From: Planktothrix sp. PCC 11201
GTDB lineage: Bacteria; Cyanobacteriota; Cyanobacteriia; Cyanobacteriales; Microcoleaceae
Length of the DNA: 57,297 nucleotides
NCBI RefSeq assembly: GCF_900009135.1
Contig: NZ_LT797693.1
Location: 221,443 to 278,739, forward strand
Direction of reading: 5' to 3'
The translations under genes and the position numbers were made by a program. A model generated the notes under the pieces. It was given only the letters and a program-made list of their open reading frames with translations. It made no database searches and had not been told where the DNA came from. Position 1 is the stretch's first letter, and each line of letters begins with the position of its first letter. This document shows positions 56,563-57,297 of the stretch, piece after piece.

Positions 56563-56650
56563 AGTGTACAGCAATAACCCATAAACCTCAAACAAGGCAG
56601 TGCCAGCGTCCTCGCTGGCTGTGTTTTTAGGTTAAAGGTAGAACAAATTA

Positions 56651-57153
56651 TCGGAAAAATGGGTTTAAAACCCCTAAGTTCTACTTAGGCTTTTTATTGT
56701 AAACCTTTGTTAAAATATCAGCCAATCTTGTGCCCAAAGATATAGTATAAAAAATCAGGCGAGAGGTAAGGCAATGTTAGTATTTGAGTTCAAAACTTAC
56801 GGAAAAGCCAGTCAGATTGAAGCAGTAAAGGAAGCAATTCGTACAGCACAATTTGTCCGCTCTGTGTCGATATACCAGCAAAGAATGCTCTAGTTGCGGT
56901 GAAATTGTTCAGAAAACGCTATCCACTAGAACCCATGTTTGTAGGTGCGGTTGTGTCATGGATAGAGATGAAAATGCAGCTAGAAATATCCTGAGTCGAG
57001 GATTGAGTACCGTAGGGCATACGGGAACTTTCATGCTAGACATGAGCAACGCTTTGGGAGAATCGACCTCTACTCGGGCTGGAGAAATCCTGTTCGAGCA
57101 AGTTGGCTCTATGAACAAAGAATCCCCACGCCTTTAGGCACAGGGAGTGTCAA
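56651..57153 (+). mobile_element. internally deleted tnpB element
   Basis: The left end has GGGTTT-AA-AACCCC (56661-56674) and the hairpin CCTAAGT-TCT-ACTTAGG (56673-56689), matching in layout the left end of the element at 1611. The right end ends with GTCAA at 57149-57153, after a CCCC-ACGCC-TTTA-GGC-ACA-GGG hairpin (about 57124-57145). The body keeps only the two ends of tnpB. At about 500 bp it is a non-autonomous derivative that could be mobilised by transposase in trans. Confidence 0.8.
56774..57137 (+). pseudogene. tnpB with large internal deletion
   Basis: The ATG at 56774 encodes a TnpB N-terminus (MLVFEFKTYGKASQIEAVKEA, 29 residues) that continues into SVSIYQQRML and a stop. A different frame then carries the C-terminus (YTSKECSSCGEIVQK, CGCVMDRDENAARNIL) up to 57137. 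About 300 internal codons, including RuvC-I and RuvC-II, are gone. The deletion joint is near 56858-56875 and is out of frame, so no active nuclease is made. Confidence 0.88.
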
Positions 57154-57297
57154 AACATTGATAATAGGACTTGACCATTGGGCATAATCGTATTGTAAAT
57201 CATGGCATCTTCATGATTAAACCCGATGGCATCGGTTAGGTTAGCATCGGTTAAATTAGCGGCTTTAAAATTGGCTTTGTGTAAATCGGTATCGCGT
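57150..57297 (-). CDS. pentapeptide-repeat protein, 3' end (partial)
   Basis: Runs off the right edge. The 48 visible codons read LHKANFKAANLTDANLTDAIGF, then MPNGQVLLSMF and TGA. A(N/D)LXX repeats followed by a TIMPNGQ motif are typical of the end of cyanobacterial pentapeptide proteins. The stop codon (57150-57152) lies inside the right end of the adjacent tnpB element, so the gene's natural 3' end may have been replaced by the insertion. Confidence 0.8.
   Translation of the reverse strand, partial: RDTDLHKANFKAANLTDANLTDAIGFNHEDAMIYNTIMPNGQVLLSMF

Overview
This window is chromosomal DNA from a cyanobacterium. The diagnostic genes are ndhN (NDH-1 subunit N), ldpA (circadian redox sensor), a Ycf45-type R3H ATPase, a CrtO-type beta-carotene ketolase, an Sll0314-type TPR protein and a DUF3531-like protein. 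HIP1 octamers (GCGATCGC) are also present. Moderate-to-low GC, abundant ATCAGT/CCCTATT/CTGCTCCCC interspersed repeats and several TnpB elements fit a filamentous Oscillatoriales genome such as Planktothrix; that genus assignment is inference. Region by region: (1) 1-12.4 kb is mixed housekeeping and accessory DNA: a class B J-protein, an apparently complete tnpB-only IS605-type element just upstream of crtO, a pentapeptide-repeat protein, a membrane-anchored hypothetical, a TPR/GT41 (SPINDLY-like) glycosyltransferase, an L-lactate permease, dprA, a heptanucleotide tandem repeat and a Uma2 nuclease. (2) 12.4-14.7 kb holds an ABC-F ATPase and a single-domain response regulator. (3) 14.8-33.7 kb, all on the minus strand, is the cyanobacterial S10-spc-alpha ribosomal superoperon. 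Its order is rplC-rplD-rplW-rplB-rpsS-rplV-rpsC-rplP-rpmC-rpsQ-rplN-rplX-rplE-rpsH-rplF-rplR-rpsE-rplO-secY-adk-infA-rpmJ-rpsM-rpsK-rpoA-rplQ-truA-rplM-rpsI-(tnpB remnant)-rpmE-prfA. It makes ribosomal proteins, the RNA polymerase alpha subunit, the SecY channel, adenylate kinase, IF-1, a tRNA pseudouridine synthase and release factor 1. Its intergenic gaps carry ATCAGT-unit repeats, some of which have become coding sequence at gene 3' ends. (4) 34.2-38.2 kb, plus strand, has ndhN, ldpA and the Ycf45-type ATPase. (5) 38.3-46.5 kb is a chemosensory operon: CheR-TPR, double-CheW, two CHASE3-like MCPs and a CheA-REC hybrid. Its architecture resembles a Wsp/alternative-function pathway, but no CheB or stand-alone CheY is adjacent. 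(6) 46.5-51.4 kb has a small membrane protein, a Nudix hydrolase, a DUF3531-like protein, a secreted TPR protein, an ABC ATPase, rsmG and an orphan histidine-kinase-like DHp protein. The last lies behind a textbook CRP-type site. (7) 51.4-57.3 kb has a MoaD-like sulfur-carrier paired with thrC, a structured thrC-murC intergenic region, murC-murB, an EbfC/YbaB protein, an internally deleted tnpB element and the 3' end of a pentapeptide-repeat gene running off the right edge. The most interesting items are: the CRP-site plus orphan DHp protein; a perfect 34-bp inverted repeat abutting the cheR start codon; repeat-derived C-termini on L29, L15, RpoA and LdpA; the thrC-proximal structured leader with a possible 21-codon ORF; the MoaD-ThrC pairing; and three tnpB loci in different states of decay. 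I found no rRNA, tRNA or CRISPR array.
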